From: Prevotella sp.
Lineage (GTDB): Bacteria > Bacteroidota > Bacteroidia > Bacteroidales > Bacteroidaceae
Assembly: GCA_017541365.1 (NCBI GenBank)
Contig: JAFXZF010000005.1
Span: forward strand, 1-64,000
Reading direction: 5' to 3'
Length of the DNA stretch: 64,000 bases
A program made the position numbers and the translations under genes. The notes under the pieces were generated by a model, which had not been told where the DNA came from, made no database searches, and saw only the letters and a program-made list of their open reading frames with translations. Shown here in pieces: positions 16,449 through 25,626 of the stretch. Within the stretch, counting starts at the first letter, position 1, and every line of letters starts with the position of its first letter.

Positions 16449-17432
16449 TTATGAATTGAATTTGCTTTGGTCAAAAAGTTTCTTTTTCTCCTCCTCGCTG
16501 AGTGAGGCATATCCTGAGCGGCGTATCTTGTCGAGTATGATGTCTATCTCGGTCTCCTTTTTCTTTTTCTGGGCGTTATACTCCCAGTCGTCCTGGCGCT
16601 TATTGTAGGCAGAAGAATTTTCGTTATCGTTATCGTTAACGTTATCGTTAGGGTTATCTATATGAAACCATCTTCTTATCTTTGACAGTATGCCACCGGA
16701 GTTTTCTTCCTTTATCTCATATCCGTCCCATCCGTCGCTGTAGTGACGCGTGTGGTTATTATAGTCCCTGCCTGAGTTGCGCCACATGCGTATCATGATA
16801 TATCCAAAGAGCATACCACCGAGGTGAGCCACGTGAGCCACTCCGTCACCAATATTTGAAATAGCAAGGTAAAGTTCTATTATCACATAGCCGCACACAA
16901 ACCATTTTGCCTTCAATGGTACTGGTAGAGGGAATACGAAGAGACGCTCTTCAGGATAACTCATACCGAATGCAAGTAAAAGACCATATATAGACCCAGA
17001 TGCACCAACTGTTGGTACATCCATAATATATTTATATATAGTAGTGGTACGTACAATTCCTTCATTTGTTTTTATAGAAATAATAGTATCAGGAATATTA
17101 TTTATAGCTATAGTCTGTGATATTTCCTGACACAGTGCTGCACCGAGTCCGCACACCATATAATATATAAGGAAGCGCTTCTCACCAAATGTTCGCTCAA
17201 TTATACCGCCAAACATCCATAGGGCAAACATGTTGAAGAACAGGTGCGTCCATCCGCCGTGCATAAACATATAGGTGATGAACTGGTAAACGTGGAAGTT
17301 GGTAGCCTGCCAATAGTGCAGTCCAAAAATAGCATTGAGGTCTATGCCTATGCCACCCATCACTACCGTAGCAAGGAAGCAGACGATATTGATGATGAGC
17401 AGATTTTTCGTTATTGTCGGTATCTGTTGCAT
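16449..17432 (-). CDS. Rhomboid family intramembrane serine protease
   Basis: 327-residue multi-pass protein. The catalytic Ser is in VGASGSIYGLL (about 150) and the catalytic His in AHVAHLGGMLFGY (about 205); HGGWTHLFFNMFALWMFGG (about 58-76) is the conserved L1/TM2 region. It cleaves substrate helices within the inner membrane. The cytoplasmic C-terminus (about 240-327) is charged and carries an Asn/Asp tract NPNDNVNDNDNENS, encoded by hexanucleotide repeats (GTTATC, 16619-16660). The minus-strand TAACTTTG box (17460-17467) lies 27 bases before the ATG. Confidence 0.92.
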   Translation of the reverse strand: MQQIPTITKNLLIINIVCFLATVVMGGIGIDLNAIFGLHYWQATNFHVYQFITYMFMHGGWTHLFFNMFALWMFGGIIERTFGEKRFLIYYMVCGLGAALCQEISQTIAINNIPDTIISIKTNEGIVRTTTIYKYIMDVPTVGASGSIYGLLLAFGMSYPEERLFVFPLPVPLKAKWFVCGYVIIELYLAISNIGDGVAHVAHLGGMLFGYIMIRMWRNSGRDYNNHTRHYSDGWDGYEIKEENSGGILSKIRRWFHIDNPNDNVNDNDNENSSAYNKRQDDWEYNAQKKKKETEIDIILDKIRRSGYASLSEEEKKKLFDQSKFNS

Positions 17433-17551
17433 TTACACGTATTTATAGTAATAATGCTACAAAGTTACTAAAAAATGGCGGCAAAATAGCATGAAATGGG
17501 CATTTTAGTGGTATTTTTACGTAATTTTGATTATTTTTTATATAGAAAAAT

Positions 17552-17581
17552 TTTGTAGAAAGAAAAAATTATGTAACTTTG
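17552..17581 (+). promoter_or_regulatory. Promoter of the HU gene
   Basis: TTTG 17552-17555, 18 bases, TAACTTTG 17574-17581; leader of about 62 nt, longer than for most genes here. Confidence 0.75.
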
Positions 17582-17647
17582 TGCCAAGAATATACACGTA
17601 CTAACGTATTTTTTAATACTAATTTAAACAAATTAAATTACACAACT

Positions 17648-17908
17648 ATGAACAAATCAGAATTGGTAAAGGCTATTGCTGAAAAGGCAGGCATTTCACA
17701 GGTAGCAGGTAAGGCAGCTCTCGAAGCAGCTCTCGAGTCAATCGCAGGTGCACTGAAGAAGGGTGAGAGCGTACAGCTCATCGGCTTCGGCACATTCTCT
17801 GTAGCAGAGCGCGCTGCACGTAAGGGTAAGAACCCACGTACTAAGGAGGTTATCCAGATTCCTGCTAAGAAGGTTGCTAAGTTTAAGGCTGGTGCTGGTC
17901 TTATCTAA
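17648..17908 (+). CDS. hup: HU family nucleoid protein
   Basis: 86-residue HU: MNKSELVKAIAEKAGISQ start, helical dimer region, GFGTFSVAERAARKGKNPRTKE (beta arm, PROSITE-like) and the basic C-terminus KKVAKFKAG. An in-frame ATG at 17579 exists but lies in the promoter, so ATG 17648 is the start. Strongly biased codons, a long leader and an excellent terminator mark a highly expressed nucleoid protein that bends and compacts DNA. Confidence 0.96.
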   Translation: MNKSELVKAIAEKAGISQVAGKAALEAALESIAGALKKGESVQLIGFGTFSVAERAARKGKNPRTKEVIQIPAKKVAKFKAGAGLI

Positions 17909-17935
17909 TCAGCAAAACCTTTATAAAAAAACATT

Positions 17936-17970
17936 CCCCGCGAAGTTCGCTTCGTGGGGTTATTTTTTTT
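17936..17970 (+). terminator. Intrinsic terminator of HU
   Basis: CCCCGCGAAG pairs with CTTCGTGGGG around a short loop, followed by TTATTTTTTTT. Confidence 0.92.
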
Positions 17971-18101
17971 AATTGAAAATTGAAAATTGATAATTGAAAA
18001 TTATGATTACAATTATCTATTGAGTAAATTCATCCAGCGAATAAACCTATAAACTTCGTACTAATCATAATTTTCAATTATCAATTTTCAATTCTCAATT
18101 T
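17971..18101. mobile_element. Heptamer-arm inverted-repeat element, copy A
   Basis: Left arm: AATTGAA units to AATTATGATTAC (17971-18010). Right arm, inverted: TACTAATCATAATTTTCAATT and further units (18059-18101), with AACTTCGT just inside (18052-18059). The interior is about 50 bp. Same termini as the copies at 30377 and 42811. It sits between the HU terminator and the convergent esterase gene, whose 3' end it touches. Confidence 0.65.
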
Positions 18102-18684
18102 GTCTCACCAGCGGCACGACAACTTTCCTGAGGACCTTCTCGTTGAGCTGGTGCTCACCGTCGAAGCGCTGGCACTGTGGGTAGTGTTTGGAGAAGCCAC
18201 CGTAGGTGTTGCACGTAGTGTCGTGTATGCCGAAGAGTCCCCATACATTCTTTTTATCCTCGTCGGTGATGCCCTTAAACTGTTGGCGCTCTATCTGGTT
18301 GTGGTGCTGTATGATGTCGCGCGTGATACGGAAGGTCTTTGCGTTGTCTTTCCTGCCGTTGAGAAACTTGTGCTCGCCCGTCTTGAGCACGTGGCTCATC
18401 GTTGACATGTTGATGGCGGGGTTTACGCATATTATCTTCACTGGCACACCTTTGGCACTCATTATGCCACGCATCTGGTGAGCATACATGCCACCCATCG
18501 ACGTACCTATGATTACGTCGGGCTGTTCCTTTTCACACAACTCGCGCAGGAAGGGCAGTGCCTCCAGCGGTTCTACGGGGATGTCGGGAGCTATCACTTC
18601 ATCCTCAGGCATGAGACGTCTCAGCGTCTGCACCGTGCCCGAAGCACCAGAGGAAGAAAAGCCGTGAAAGTAAATTATCTTCAT
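18088..18684 (-). CDS. YqiA/YcfP-like alpha/beta hydrolase (esterase)
   Basis: 198-residue cytoplasmic alpha/beta hydrolase of the UPF0227/YqiA type. It begins MKIIYFHGFSSSGASGT, with the oxyanion HGF; the nucleophile elbow is IIGTSMGGMYA (Ser about 63), the acid lies near LFGIHDTTCN and the His in GEHQLNE. Members hydrolyse short acyl esters; the natural substrate is unknown. The TACCTTTG box (minus, 18693-18700) ends 8 bases before the ATG, predicting a leader of only a few bases. Its last codons come from the right arm of the neighbouring repeat (PLVRQIEN). Confidence 0.82.
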   Translation of the reverse strand: MKIIYFHGFSSSGASGTVQTLRRLMPEDEVIAPDIPVEPLEALPFLRELCEKEQPDVIIGTSMGGMYAHQMRGIMSAKGVPVKIICVNPAINMSTMSHVLKTGEHKFLNGRKDNAKTFRITRDIIQHHNQIERQQFKGITDEDKKNVWGLFGIHDTTCNTYGGFSKHYPQCQRFDGEHQLNEKVLRKVVVPLVRQIEN

Positions 18685-18838
18685 AACAGGTGCAAAGGTA
18701 CAAATTTTAAATCAAACAAGAATAAAACACATTTATTTAACAAACTTTAAAGGGGGAGTAACGCTTGTTAACGAGAAATTAGTTAACTTTGCAGACATAT
18801 AGGACAAAATATCTACTAATTTAATAAAAACAAAGATT

Positions 18839-20116
18839 ATGACAAGTAAATGGATTGTTGCCGTGACTATGCTTGTGGCTGTTTCTACCAATGCTGATGC
18901 CCAGGGATGGCTCAACAAAATAAAAGAAAGGGCACTGGAAACCGTAAAGGGAAAGGTGGAGGACAAGATTGACAACACGGTGGGCGACGCTACCGACAGC
19001 GTGCTTGACGGAAGCATCCCGACATCAGGAAAGGGTGAAAGTACTCGCAGTGGGAGTCAGGAAGACGTAAGCGCAGTACAGTCTGAGGCACCAAGGGTGA
19101 ACACTTCGTCAGACTTCAAGCGCGGCAGCGTAATACTGTTTCAGGATGATTTCGCGGGAGAGACCGTAGGCGAGTTTCCTTCAAAATGGGACTTGCTGGA
19201 CGGTTCAGCAGAGGTGAAATCCATTGGTGGAGTAAAAGCTGTAGAGGTGACAGAAAACGGCGTTATCACTCCACTCATAAAGGAACAGGGAGCATATCTG
19301 CCCGAAGAGTTCACCATCGAATATGACTTCTATTATTGGAGTGACGGCAATCAGGTAAGGGGCAACGATGGTATAGGCTTGAATGACATGAAGCTGAGGC
19401 TATATACCACGACGGACCGTACAAATCCCAATACGGACGACGGCAACGTTTCTTTTGAGCTTGTTCATGGAGTTTGCGATACCTATGACCATACCTACTA
19501 CAACATGGGCAGACCTACACAAATCCACTACAAGTTCCAGCAGGGCTGGCACACGGTGGCAATTTCGTTCAACAAGCGTGCCCTGAAGGTTTACTTCGAT
19601 GGCAATCGCGTAGTCAACCTGCCCAACGTAAAGCAGCCTACGTGGTTTGCCTTCCAGGTGCCTTTCGATTATCATAATCTTACCTTTATCCGTAATGTGG
19701 TTTTTGCCAAGGGTGCCGTCGCCCTCTACGACCGCAATGCTCAGGATATGACAGCCGTTGAGAAGGCTATTGCCGAGACAGGAAAGTTTGTGACCAACAA
19801 CATTTTGTTCGAGACGGGCAAGGCTACACTGAAACCAGAGTCGATGACGGAGATTGAGAAGGTGGCTGCTTACATGAAGAAGAACCCACGGGTTCGCTTC
19901 GAGGTGCAGGGACATACCGACAACCAAGGCTCCGACAAGATTAACGACCCACTGTCTCAGCAGCGTGCAGAGGCTGTGGTCAAGGCACTTGCAGGCCTTG
20001 GTGTTGATGACTTCAACCTGAAAGCCGTAGGCAAGGGCTCACACGAACCCATTGCCGACAACAAGACGGAGGCAGGGCGTGCCAAGAACCGAAGGGTGGT
20101 ATTCGTAAAGAAGTAA
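18839..20116 (+). CDS. OmpA-domain outer-membrane-associated protein
   Basis: 425 residues: signal ending in NADA before QGWLNKIKER, an amphipathic region, a middle beta-rich region (about 90-300) resembling a concanavalin/laminin-G-type sandwich, and a C-terminal OmpA peptidoglycan-binding domain (about 315-425) with NILFETGKATLKP, VQGHTDNQGSDK, LSQQRAEAV and AKNRRVVFVKK. It anchors the outer membrane to peptidoglycan. The promoter box is TAACTTTG 18784-18791. It starts a run of envelope genes; the next gene begins 20 bases later with a similar N-terminus. Confidence 0.85.
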   Translation: MTSKWIVAVTMLVAVSTNADAQGWLNKIKERALETVKGKVEDKIDNTVGDATDSVLDGSIPTSGKGESTRSGSQEDVSAVQSEAPRVNTSSDFKRGSVILFQDDFAGETVGEFPSKWDLLDGSAEVKSIGGVKAVEVTENGVITPLIKEQGAYLPEEFTIEYDFYYWSDGNQVRGNDGIGLNDMKLRLYTTTDRTNPNTDDGNVSFELVHGVCDTYDHTYYNMGRPTQIHYKFQQGWHTVAISFNKRALKVYFDGNRVVNLPNVKQPTWFAFQVPFDYHNLTFIRNVVFAKGAVALYDRNAQDMTAVEKAIAETGKFVTNNILFETGKATLKPESMTEIEKVAAYMKKNPRVRFEVQGHTDNQGSDKINDPLSQQRAEAVVKALAGLGVDDFNLKAVGKGSHEPIADNKTEAGRAKNRRVVFVKK

Positions 20117-20136
20117 CAACAAAAAGATAAAATCGT

Positions 20137-21738
20137 ATGAAAAAGATGATGTTCATGCTGGCTGCTCTATTGATGTTCAGCACAGCAGATGCCGATGCCC
20201 AGGGATTCTTGAAGAAGCTGAAGCAGAAGGCTCAGCAGGCTGTTTTAGGAAATCAGGCTACAAGTGAAAATGTAGAGGAACAGCAGGTAGAGAACGATGA
20301 ACCTGCTGATCCATCAAACCTTGCAGTAGCACAGGGAAGTGATATCGTGCCAAAGCGCAAGACCGCTACTATCACATGGGATGGCACTGTCACTCCCAGT
20401 TCGGCATCGTCAGCCTCGGCTTTGATGGCTGAACTGCCAGCACTGCCATCGGCAGAGAAGATGGCTCGCAGTACTATGGAGGAGCGCGATGCCTATACAC
20501 AAAAAATTGCAGCTGTACTGGCTCGTGTCGAACAGTTGTTATCCAATGAGAAAGGATGTTCTGATGCTGAAATGGAAGCACTTCGCTTGAAGTGGGAAAA
20601 TAAGATTAAGGACATGTTCGGCTTGACTAAGGACGAGATGGCAATCCTGAACGATGAGAATGCCCCTGAATCGAAGAAGAAACCTATTCAAGACAAGGTG
20701 ATGGCGAAAATCATGGGTGGCAATGTTGATCAGGCAGAAATGGCACGCTTCGAAAAGATGAGCGAAAAAGAGCAAGAGGCATACATACGTCAGCATCCTG
20801 AGTTCATACAGAAAATGCAGGAGATGGCAATGAATGCCGGCAACTTTGCCAATAATGTAAAACAAATGACGGCGGCTCTCAATGGTTACGAGTCTAAAAT
20901 TGGCAAACTGGTACAGGATTATGCGAAAGCTATCGAACGCGAGGAGAATCATAGCTATGATGGTATAGCCAGAAAGTATGAGAGTAAACTGAAGAAAATA
21001 TACGGTCAGATATGTGATATTGACGATGCTACACAGATTGACAACCTCTATGCTGAGGCTGACGAACTGCTATATAACTATCGCTTTGAGGCAGCCAAGG
21101 AGTATCGTGCTTCATTACAACGCAAGATAGACGAAGCTAAGAAGTTTGCCGTTGAATATACCCGTCTGACAAGAAAGGTGGTTGATAGCGGTGACCTGCC
21201 CGAGTGTGCCATCGGACGTACCGACCTGAATACAGTAATCATGGTGGGCAACATATTGGACGAAGCATATAAGGAACTGCCAAAGTTGGAGAGTTCTCCT
21301 GTGTGCGAAACAACCATCTATGAATTGCAAGAGGGTTGGTCGTTCGCTCCATGGGAGTGTCGTGGCTACATCGGCGGTGTAAGCGATTTCAGGACACCTG
21401 GTGGTTCTTGGCCCCTGTTGGCACAGAACGATGAAACCAATGAGTATGGCGTCTTGGAAAATGGCAAATTCCGCAAAATAAGTGAGGATGAGCTGAATAG
21501 CATCAATAAGAAAGCAGACCAACGACTGAAAAAGGGTGGTAATATGGACAAGACCCCGCCTTATGGCGTTTATAAGAGTCGCAGCGGCAAGCGCATGGTG
21601 GAATACAGCAAGTCAGGTGAGATTATTATCAATGGTATGACAACCTATACACCTTCTGCCTTTACTTCCTGTCCAGACCGTTTAGAGTGGATAAACATTA
21701 AAGGCGGCAAGATAGTTAAATGCATTTACAAACTCTAA
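20137..21738 (+). CDS. Secreted coiled-coil protein, unknown function
   Basis: 533 residues. Signal MKKMMFMLAALLMFSTADADA, then QGFLKKLKQKAQQAV, the same opening as the OmpA-type neighbour. Residues about 100-370 are mostly charged helix with coiled-coil character (EKMARSTMEERDAYTQKI, AMAKIMGGNVDQAEM). The C-terminal 130 residues are beta-rich with a GYIGGVSDFRTPGGSWPLL segment. No family recognised. It is almost certainly co-transcribed with the OmpA protein (20-base gap) and overlaps the next gene by 19 bases. Confidence 0.6.
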   Translation: MKKMMFMLAALLMFSTADADAQGFLKKLKQKAQQAVLGNQATSENVEEQQVENDEPADPSNLAVAQGSDIVPKRKTATITWDGTVTPSSASSASALMAELPALPSAEKMARSTMEERDAYTQKIAAVLARVEQLLSNEKGCSDAEMEALRLKWENKIKDMFGLTKDEMAILNDENAPESKKKPIQDKVMAKIMGGNVDQAEMARFEKMSEKEQEAYIRQHPEFIQKMQEMAMNAGNFANNVKQMTAALNGYESKIGKLVQDYAKAIEREENHSYDGIARKYESKLKKIYGQICDIDDATQIDNLYAEADELLYNYRFEAAKEYRASLQRKIDEAKKFAVEYTRLTRKVVDSGDLPECAIGRTDLNTVIMVGNILDEAYKELPKLESSPVCETTIYELQEGWSFAPWECRGYIGGVSDFRTPGGSWPLLAQNDETNEYGVLENGKFRKISEDELNSINKKADQRLKKGGNMDKTPPYGVYKSRSGKRMVEYSKSGEIIINGMTTYTPSAFTSCPDRLEWINIKGGKIVKCIYKL

Positions 21739-22502
21739 AACATATCGTATTGCTGTGGCTGATGCTCTACGTGGGCACTGCCACAGCATTTTCTGTGAAT
21801 TATCGTAATGTCTTCGGCAGCGATTGGACAGAGGCCGAATGTTATGTCAGGGAGCATCACGAAGAGTGGAAGAAGGAGTTCGACCTCTTCAATGTCGATA
21901 GTCGTGTGGCAGATGCAATAGTCTTTCCAGAACTCATCCGTTATTCCATGTGGAAGGACGAGATAGAGAAGGTTGCTGTCAACGGACTTTATGTCACGAA
22001 GGGTAAGGAAGGGGCAAACTTTTCCGTCGGACGGTTCCAGATGAAGCCCTCGTTTGCAGAGGATGTTGAGCGAGCATGGAACTCGTCGCCCCTTGCTCAG
22101 AAGTATGGTTTCTCATTCAATCTTGCAGACAATAATGAGGCTCGTCGCAGCCGTGTGCGTCGTCTTAGCACCGAAGAGGGACAATGTCGTTATTTGGCAA
22201 TATTCATTCGTTTGCAACAAATAAGACATCCAAAATTGCTGCAGCTCAGTCAGCAAGAACAGATTGGCTTTTTAGCAACGTCCTATAATTGCTCATTTGA
22301 TGCTTCATGGGACGCTATTAACAGAATGCGACACGAACGTCACTTTCACACAGATGTTGTCAAAACCAGGAAGACGCATTTCTACTGTTATGCGGATATC
22401 GCTATAGCTTATTATTTGACGAAAACTTCCAGCTTATCCGCACAGAGCAACGTCCACATGAATAGGAATACAAAAAAATCGTTACGAAAATTTCTTTCGT
22501 AA
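21720..22502 (+). CDS. Secreted lysozyme-like / transglycosylase-like protein
   Basis: 260 residues with an N-terminal signal (to about residue 24, TATAFS). The region VFPELIRYSMWKDEIE followed by NFSVGRFQMKPSFAEDVER resembles the catalytic Glu and GxFQMxP segments of lytic transglycosylase/lysozyme folds, and NCSFDASWDAINRM could be the C-terminal lobe. Cutting of peptidoglycan is inferred, not shown. It overlaps the end of the preceding gene. Its stop codon (TAA 22500-22502) lies inside the right arm of a perfect 18-bp inverted repeat, so the terminator overlaps coding sequence. Confidence 0.6.
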   Translation: MHLQTLKHIVLLWLMLYVGTATAFSVNYRNVFGSDWTEAECYVREHHEEWKKEFDLFNVDSRVADAIVFPELIRYSMWKDEIEKVAVNGLYVTKGKEGANFSVGRFQMKPSFAEDVERAWNSSPLAQKYGFSFNLADNNEARRSRVRRLSTEEGQCRYLAIFIRLQQIRHPKLLQLSQQEQIGFLATSYNCSFDASWDAINRMRHERHFHTDVVKTRKTHFYCYADIAIAYYLTKTSSLSAQSNVHMNRNTKKSLRKFLS

Positions 22503-22512
22503 CGATTTTTTT
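22472..22512 (+). terminator. Perfect 18-bp inverted repeat: terminator overlapping a stop codon
   Basis: AAAAAAATCGTTACGAAA (22472-22489) and its exact reverse complement (22495-22512) flank a 5-base loop. The right arm ends in seven T, and the TAA stop of the lysozyme-like gene is inside it. The next promoter box begins 3 bases later. Confidence 0.9.
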
Positions 22513-22514
22513 CG

Positions 22515-22522
22515 TAACTTCG
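22515..22522 (+). promoter_or_regulatory. Promoter box of the 22.5-25.5 kb operon
   Basis: TAACTTCG (one mismatch to TAnnTTTG) abuts the terminator hairpin. The ATG at 22530 is 7 bases further, giving an almost leaderless mRNA. Confidence 0.5.
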
Positions 22523-22529
22523 CAACAAC

Positions 22530-23114
22530 ATGAACGAACGTAGGATAATACATATTCTTGCCGTTACTACGGCTAATGTGATGCTCGCTGCCTGTGGCGG
22601 CAAGGTGAGCCATGTGGGCAACGACGGTGACAGCATAGCCTGCGACACCATCGTGGAGGAGGCAGTGGTTGACTCTGCAGCCATCAAGGACTCCATACGC
22701 CATACCGTGGGTTATATCAAGCAGCGCATAGACTCGCTATACAAGCACCGCAGCGATAGGTACGGCTGTTCAGAGGAGTACAACCGTCTGAACAATATTG
22801 CCGACAGCATCTGCGAGGCGCAGGGAGGTGTATGGGTTGACGGCGACCACTGGATAAACGGACAGGACAAAGACGAGAACTGGTGGTACAAGGTAAAGAA
22901 AGTGACCGTCGGCAAGGATGGCAATACTGCCATAGCCGAGGTCGTGGTGCACAACTTTGAAAACAACACCATATACCTGCACCTGGTATATGAGCGCGGG
23001 GACTGGTATGTCGATGACTTCAGATTCAGGTGGAACGGCAACAAGGCGATGGAGGAACTCTCCGAGAAAAAGCGCACAATAGAATATCTTCAAGAACAGA
23101 ATGTGAAATATTAA
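22530..23114 (+). CDS. Lipoprotein of unknown function
   Basis: 194 residues; signal MNERRIIHILAVTTANVMLAAC with lipobox Cys at 22. The mature part has a helical segment (about 50-95), then a beta-rich domain with VTVGKDGNTAIAEVVVHNF and YERGDWYVDDFRF, the look of an NTF2-like/DUF3828-type fold common in Bacteroidota lipoproteins. First gene of an apparent operon with the AAA+ ATPase (23-base gap) and a secreted protein. Confidence 0.6.
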   Translation: MNERRIIHILAVTTANVMLAACGGKVSHVGNDGDSIACDTIVEEAVVDSAAIKDSIRHTVGYIKQRIDSLYKHRSDRYGCSEEYNRLNNIADSICEAQGGVWVDGDHWINGQDKDENWWYKVKKVTVGKDGNTAIAEVVVHNFENNTIYLHLVYERGDWYVDDFRFRWNGNKAMEELSEKKRTIEYLQEQNVKY

Positions 23115-23137
23115 CTCCCCCTAACTCTCAAAAAAAA

Positions 23138-24157
23138 ATGCAGATACAAGATGAAAATGTAAACAAGGTGCTTAAAGGCTGTGGATGTATTTCTATAGGC
23201 TTTTTTATTTTCACCATTATACTTGCCATCATCGGTGCCTTTGTGGGTGATGACGACAGCAGTTCTGATGGGCAAAAGACGGAGCAGGTGGAGAAACGAG
23301 ACAGCCTCGCCACCGATACCGTGGTGGTGGGCGACCCCTATAAGGAACTTGACGAACTGATAGGTCTCGATGATGTCAAAAAAGAAGTACACATGTTGGC
23401 AAACTTCGTGAAACTGCAGAAGCAGCGCGAGGCACAGGGACTGAAGACGGCAAAGGTGTCATACCACCTCGTATTCTATGGTTCACCAGGTACGGGAAAG
23501 ACCACTGTGGCACGTATCGTGGGCAGGATATACAAAGACCTCGGAGTGCTGAAAAAAGGACATACCATAGAGACCGACCGCAGCGGACTCGTAGCAGAGT
23601 ACGTGGGACAGACGGCGACGAAAACCGATACAGTGATACAGCGTGCTCTTGACGGAGTACTCTTTATCGACGAGGCGTATTCACTCGTGCCGGAGGGAGG
23701 CAGGTCTAACGACTACGGACAGGAAGCCATATCGACACTGCTCAAGCGCATGGAGGACTACCGCGACCGACTGGTGGTAATCATAGCTGGATACAAGGGC
23801 GAGATGAAACGCTTCATAGACTCTAACCCTGGACTGCAGTCGCGATTCAACCGATACATAGACTTCCCCGACTATTCGGGTGGAGAACTGACGGAGATAT
23901 TCAAGATGTATATGAAGAAAAACCAATATATACTGGCTCCAGATGCTGAGGAATATCTACGCAAACGCTTTGACTATGTAGTGGCGCACAAAGACCGTAA
24001 CTTCGGCAACGCACGTTTTGCACGCAATGTGTTTGAGAAGAGCATACAGCACCAGGCCAACCGTCTGGCCAGCCATGGTAACCTAAGCAAGAAACAGCTT
24101 ATGGAACTGACCATCGATGACCTCAAGGAAGGATTTGCTGGAAAGACAAATATTTAA
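23138..24157 (+). CDS. CbbX/SpoVK-like AAA+ ATPase with N-terminal membrane anchor
   Basis: 339 residues from ATG 23138 (the longer frame from 23030 overlaps the preceding lipoprotein and is unlikely). One membrane helix at about 13-37 is followed by a linker and an AAA+ module of the CbxX/CfqX type: FYGSPGTGKTTVARIVG (Walker A, about 113), GLVAEYVGQTATKT, VLFIDEAYSLVPEG (Walker B, about 173) and GLQSRFNRYIDFPDYS (sensor/arginine finger region). Such ATPases act as small remodelling chaperones; a membrane-anchored one between two exported proteins suggests a role in their assembly or quality control (inference). Confidence 0.82.
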   Translation: MQIQDENVNKVLKGCGCISIGFFIFTIILAIIGAFVGDDDSSSDGQKTEQVEKRDSLATDTVVVGDPYKELDELIGLDDVKKEVHMLANFVKLQKQREAQGLKTAKVSYHLVFYGSPGTGKTTVARIVGRIYKDLGVLKKGHTIETDRSGLVAEYVGQTATKTDTVIQRALDGVLFIDEAYSLVPEGGRSNDYGQEAISTLLKRMEDYRDRLVVIIAGYKGEMKRFIDSNPGLQSRFNRYIDFPDYSGGELTEIFKMYMKKNQYILAPDAEEYLRKRFDYVVAHKDRNFGNARFARNVFEKSIQHQANRLASHGNLSKKQLMELTIDDLKEGFAGKTNI

Positions 24158-24179
24158 AGTTTATAGGAGTGATAGGGGA

Positions 24180-25460
24180 GTGAAAAAATATTTTATCATA
24201 TTACTTGTCACTATGGTGACGATGCCACTGCTGGCGCAACAGCAGTACGAGCGTAAGGACTTCTCCTTCCGTTTGACTTATGAGAAGAATGCCGAGGGAG
24301 AGATAAACCTTGTCAACGTAGGCACCTATGTGGGTGATAAAAAGTTTGATGAGTTTAGCTTCGAACTTGCCCTTGCCCTTTCGGAGGAGGCGGCAAAGGA
24401 GACCATCAGCTACAGCGAACCAGACATAAACTTCGACGGCTATCCCGATTTCGACATATACCTGGGTTATATGGGCGGCTTTGCCAACAACACGCAGCAC
24501 GAGGCACTGCTGTGGGATCAGTCGCAGCACCGCTTCAAAGAGCCCGAGGGATACGGTGGCATCGGCGAACCCGATTTTGACAGTGTGAGGAAGGTGATAT
24601 CCACCGTACTCTCGGCAGGACCTGACCACAGGGTGACGACATACTACGGATGGCAGGGAAGCAAACTCACGGAATATCTGTCAGATACATGGGCGATAGA
24701 GAGTAAAGATGACTCGTTTGTGGACTACAGCGGAGTGCTGAACCTGCAGTGCCACCATTTTGATGCTAAAATAGGCGGACGCATACCCGTCACCATAATG
24801 CTTCAAAAGACCAACGACAGCATAGCGGCAGGGTATATATACTACCCCAAAGCCAAGAATCCCGCCCCAATAATACTGGCAGGAAACGTGATAAACTATG
24901 ACGGCACGGACAACTATAACGTGGCGGAATATCAGGCTGACGGTACCATCACGGGTTTTATCCACATAGAGCACAAGGCCATCGACCAATACGACAACAA
25001 GGTAGAGGGAACATGGATAAACCCCAAGACACTCAAGGAACTGCCACTCGCTGACATGCGCTACAGCCACGAGGCAGTAAAATGGTTCACCCAGTCGCTC
25101 CTCACACCTGAGGACCCAGGCAACATAGGACGGGAATACTCCTTCCAGCAGTGGGACGTGAAATACCAGTCGATGATGGGAGGCAACATCACCTTCCGTG
25201 CGGCAGGAAAAAACAAGGTGCACTTCACATGCAGCAACGCACAGCACAACATCGCTGAGGGCGGCAGCAGCAAGGACCGCCCCGCACAGCTCAACGGCAA
25301 CACTTTCGAATACTACAACCTCAACGAGTGCGGATATGGCTTTCGCGCCACCTTCTTCCCCCGCTTCGTGGTGCTGAAGACATTGACAGGCTACGGCTCA
25401 ACAGACTGCTTCGGCATGGGCGCCTCTTTCGACGGTGTGTATATTAAGGTAAAGAAATAA
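24180..25460 (+). CDS. Secreted protein with XAC2610-like segment
   Basis: About 426 residues. The frame is open from 24117 but the clean signal (VKKYFIILLVTMVTMPLLA) starts at GTG 24180, with AGGAG 11 bases upstream, so GTG is preferred. The N-terminal third has DINFDGYPDFDIYLGYMGG, the D-x-N-x-D-G calcium-loop pattern seen in XAC2610/FG-GAP-like proteins. The rest is beta-rich with no recognised motif. Last gene of the lipoprotein / AAA+ operon. Confidence 0.6.
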   Translation: MKKYFIILLVTMVTMPLLAQQQYERKDFSFRLTYEKNAEGEINLVNVGTYVGDKKFDEFSFELALALSEEAAKETISYSEPDINFDGYPDFDIYLGYMGGFANNTQHEALLWDQSQHRFKEPEGYGGIGEPDFDSVRKVISTVLSAGPDHRVTTYYGWQGSKLTEYLSDTWAIESKDDSFVDYSGVLNLQCHHFDAKIGGRIPVTIMLQKTNDSIAAGYIYYPKAKNPAPIILAGNVINYDGTDNYNVAEYQADGTITGFIHIEHKAIDQYDNKVEGTWINPKTLKELPLADMRYSHEAVKWFTQSLLTPEDPGNIGREYSFQQWDVKYQSMMGGNITFRAAGKNKVHFTCSNAQHNIAEGGSSKDRPAQLNGNTFEYYNLNECGYGFRATFFPRFVVLKTLTGYGSTDCFGMGASFDGVYIKVKK

Positions 25461-25545
25461 TCAATAATTGACACAAAATCAGCGACAACGAGATTCAGAT
25501 TTCGTCTGAAGACCTTTATTTTTGACTGAAAATGAAAAAAAAAAG

Positions 25546-25575
25546 GTCTGTACTATTGCGGTACAGACTTTTTTT
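25546..25575 (+). terminator. Intrinsic terminator after the AAA+ operon
   Basis: GTCTGTAC (25546-25553) and GTACAGAC (25561-25568) around TATTGCG, with an A-run before and seven T after. The promoter box TATATTTG of the next gene (25577-25584) starts right behind it. Confidence 0.9.
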
Positions 25576-25576
25576 G

Positions 25577-25584
25577 TATATTTG
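25577..25584 (+). promoter_or_regulatory. Promoter box of the 611-aa lipoprotein gene
   Basis: TATATTTG with an ATTG 18 bases upstream, inside the terminator loop (25555-25558). Leader about 38 nt. Confidence 0.6.
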
Positions 25585-25626
25585 CAACCATAAATAACAA
25601 TATAAATTACCTAAATCAATAATCTT

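Noticed and set aside
17971..18101. CRISPR array
   Set aside because: The repeats here and at similar sites are 7-bp tandem units without unique spacers, and no cas genes are present.
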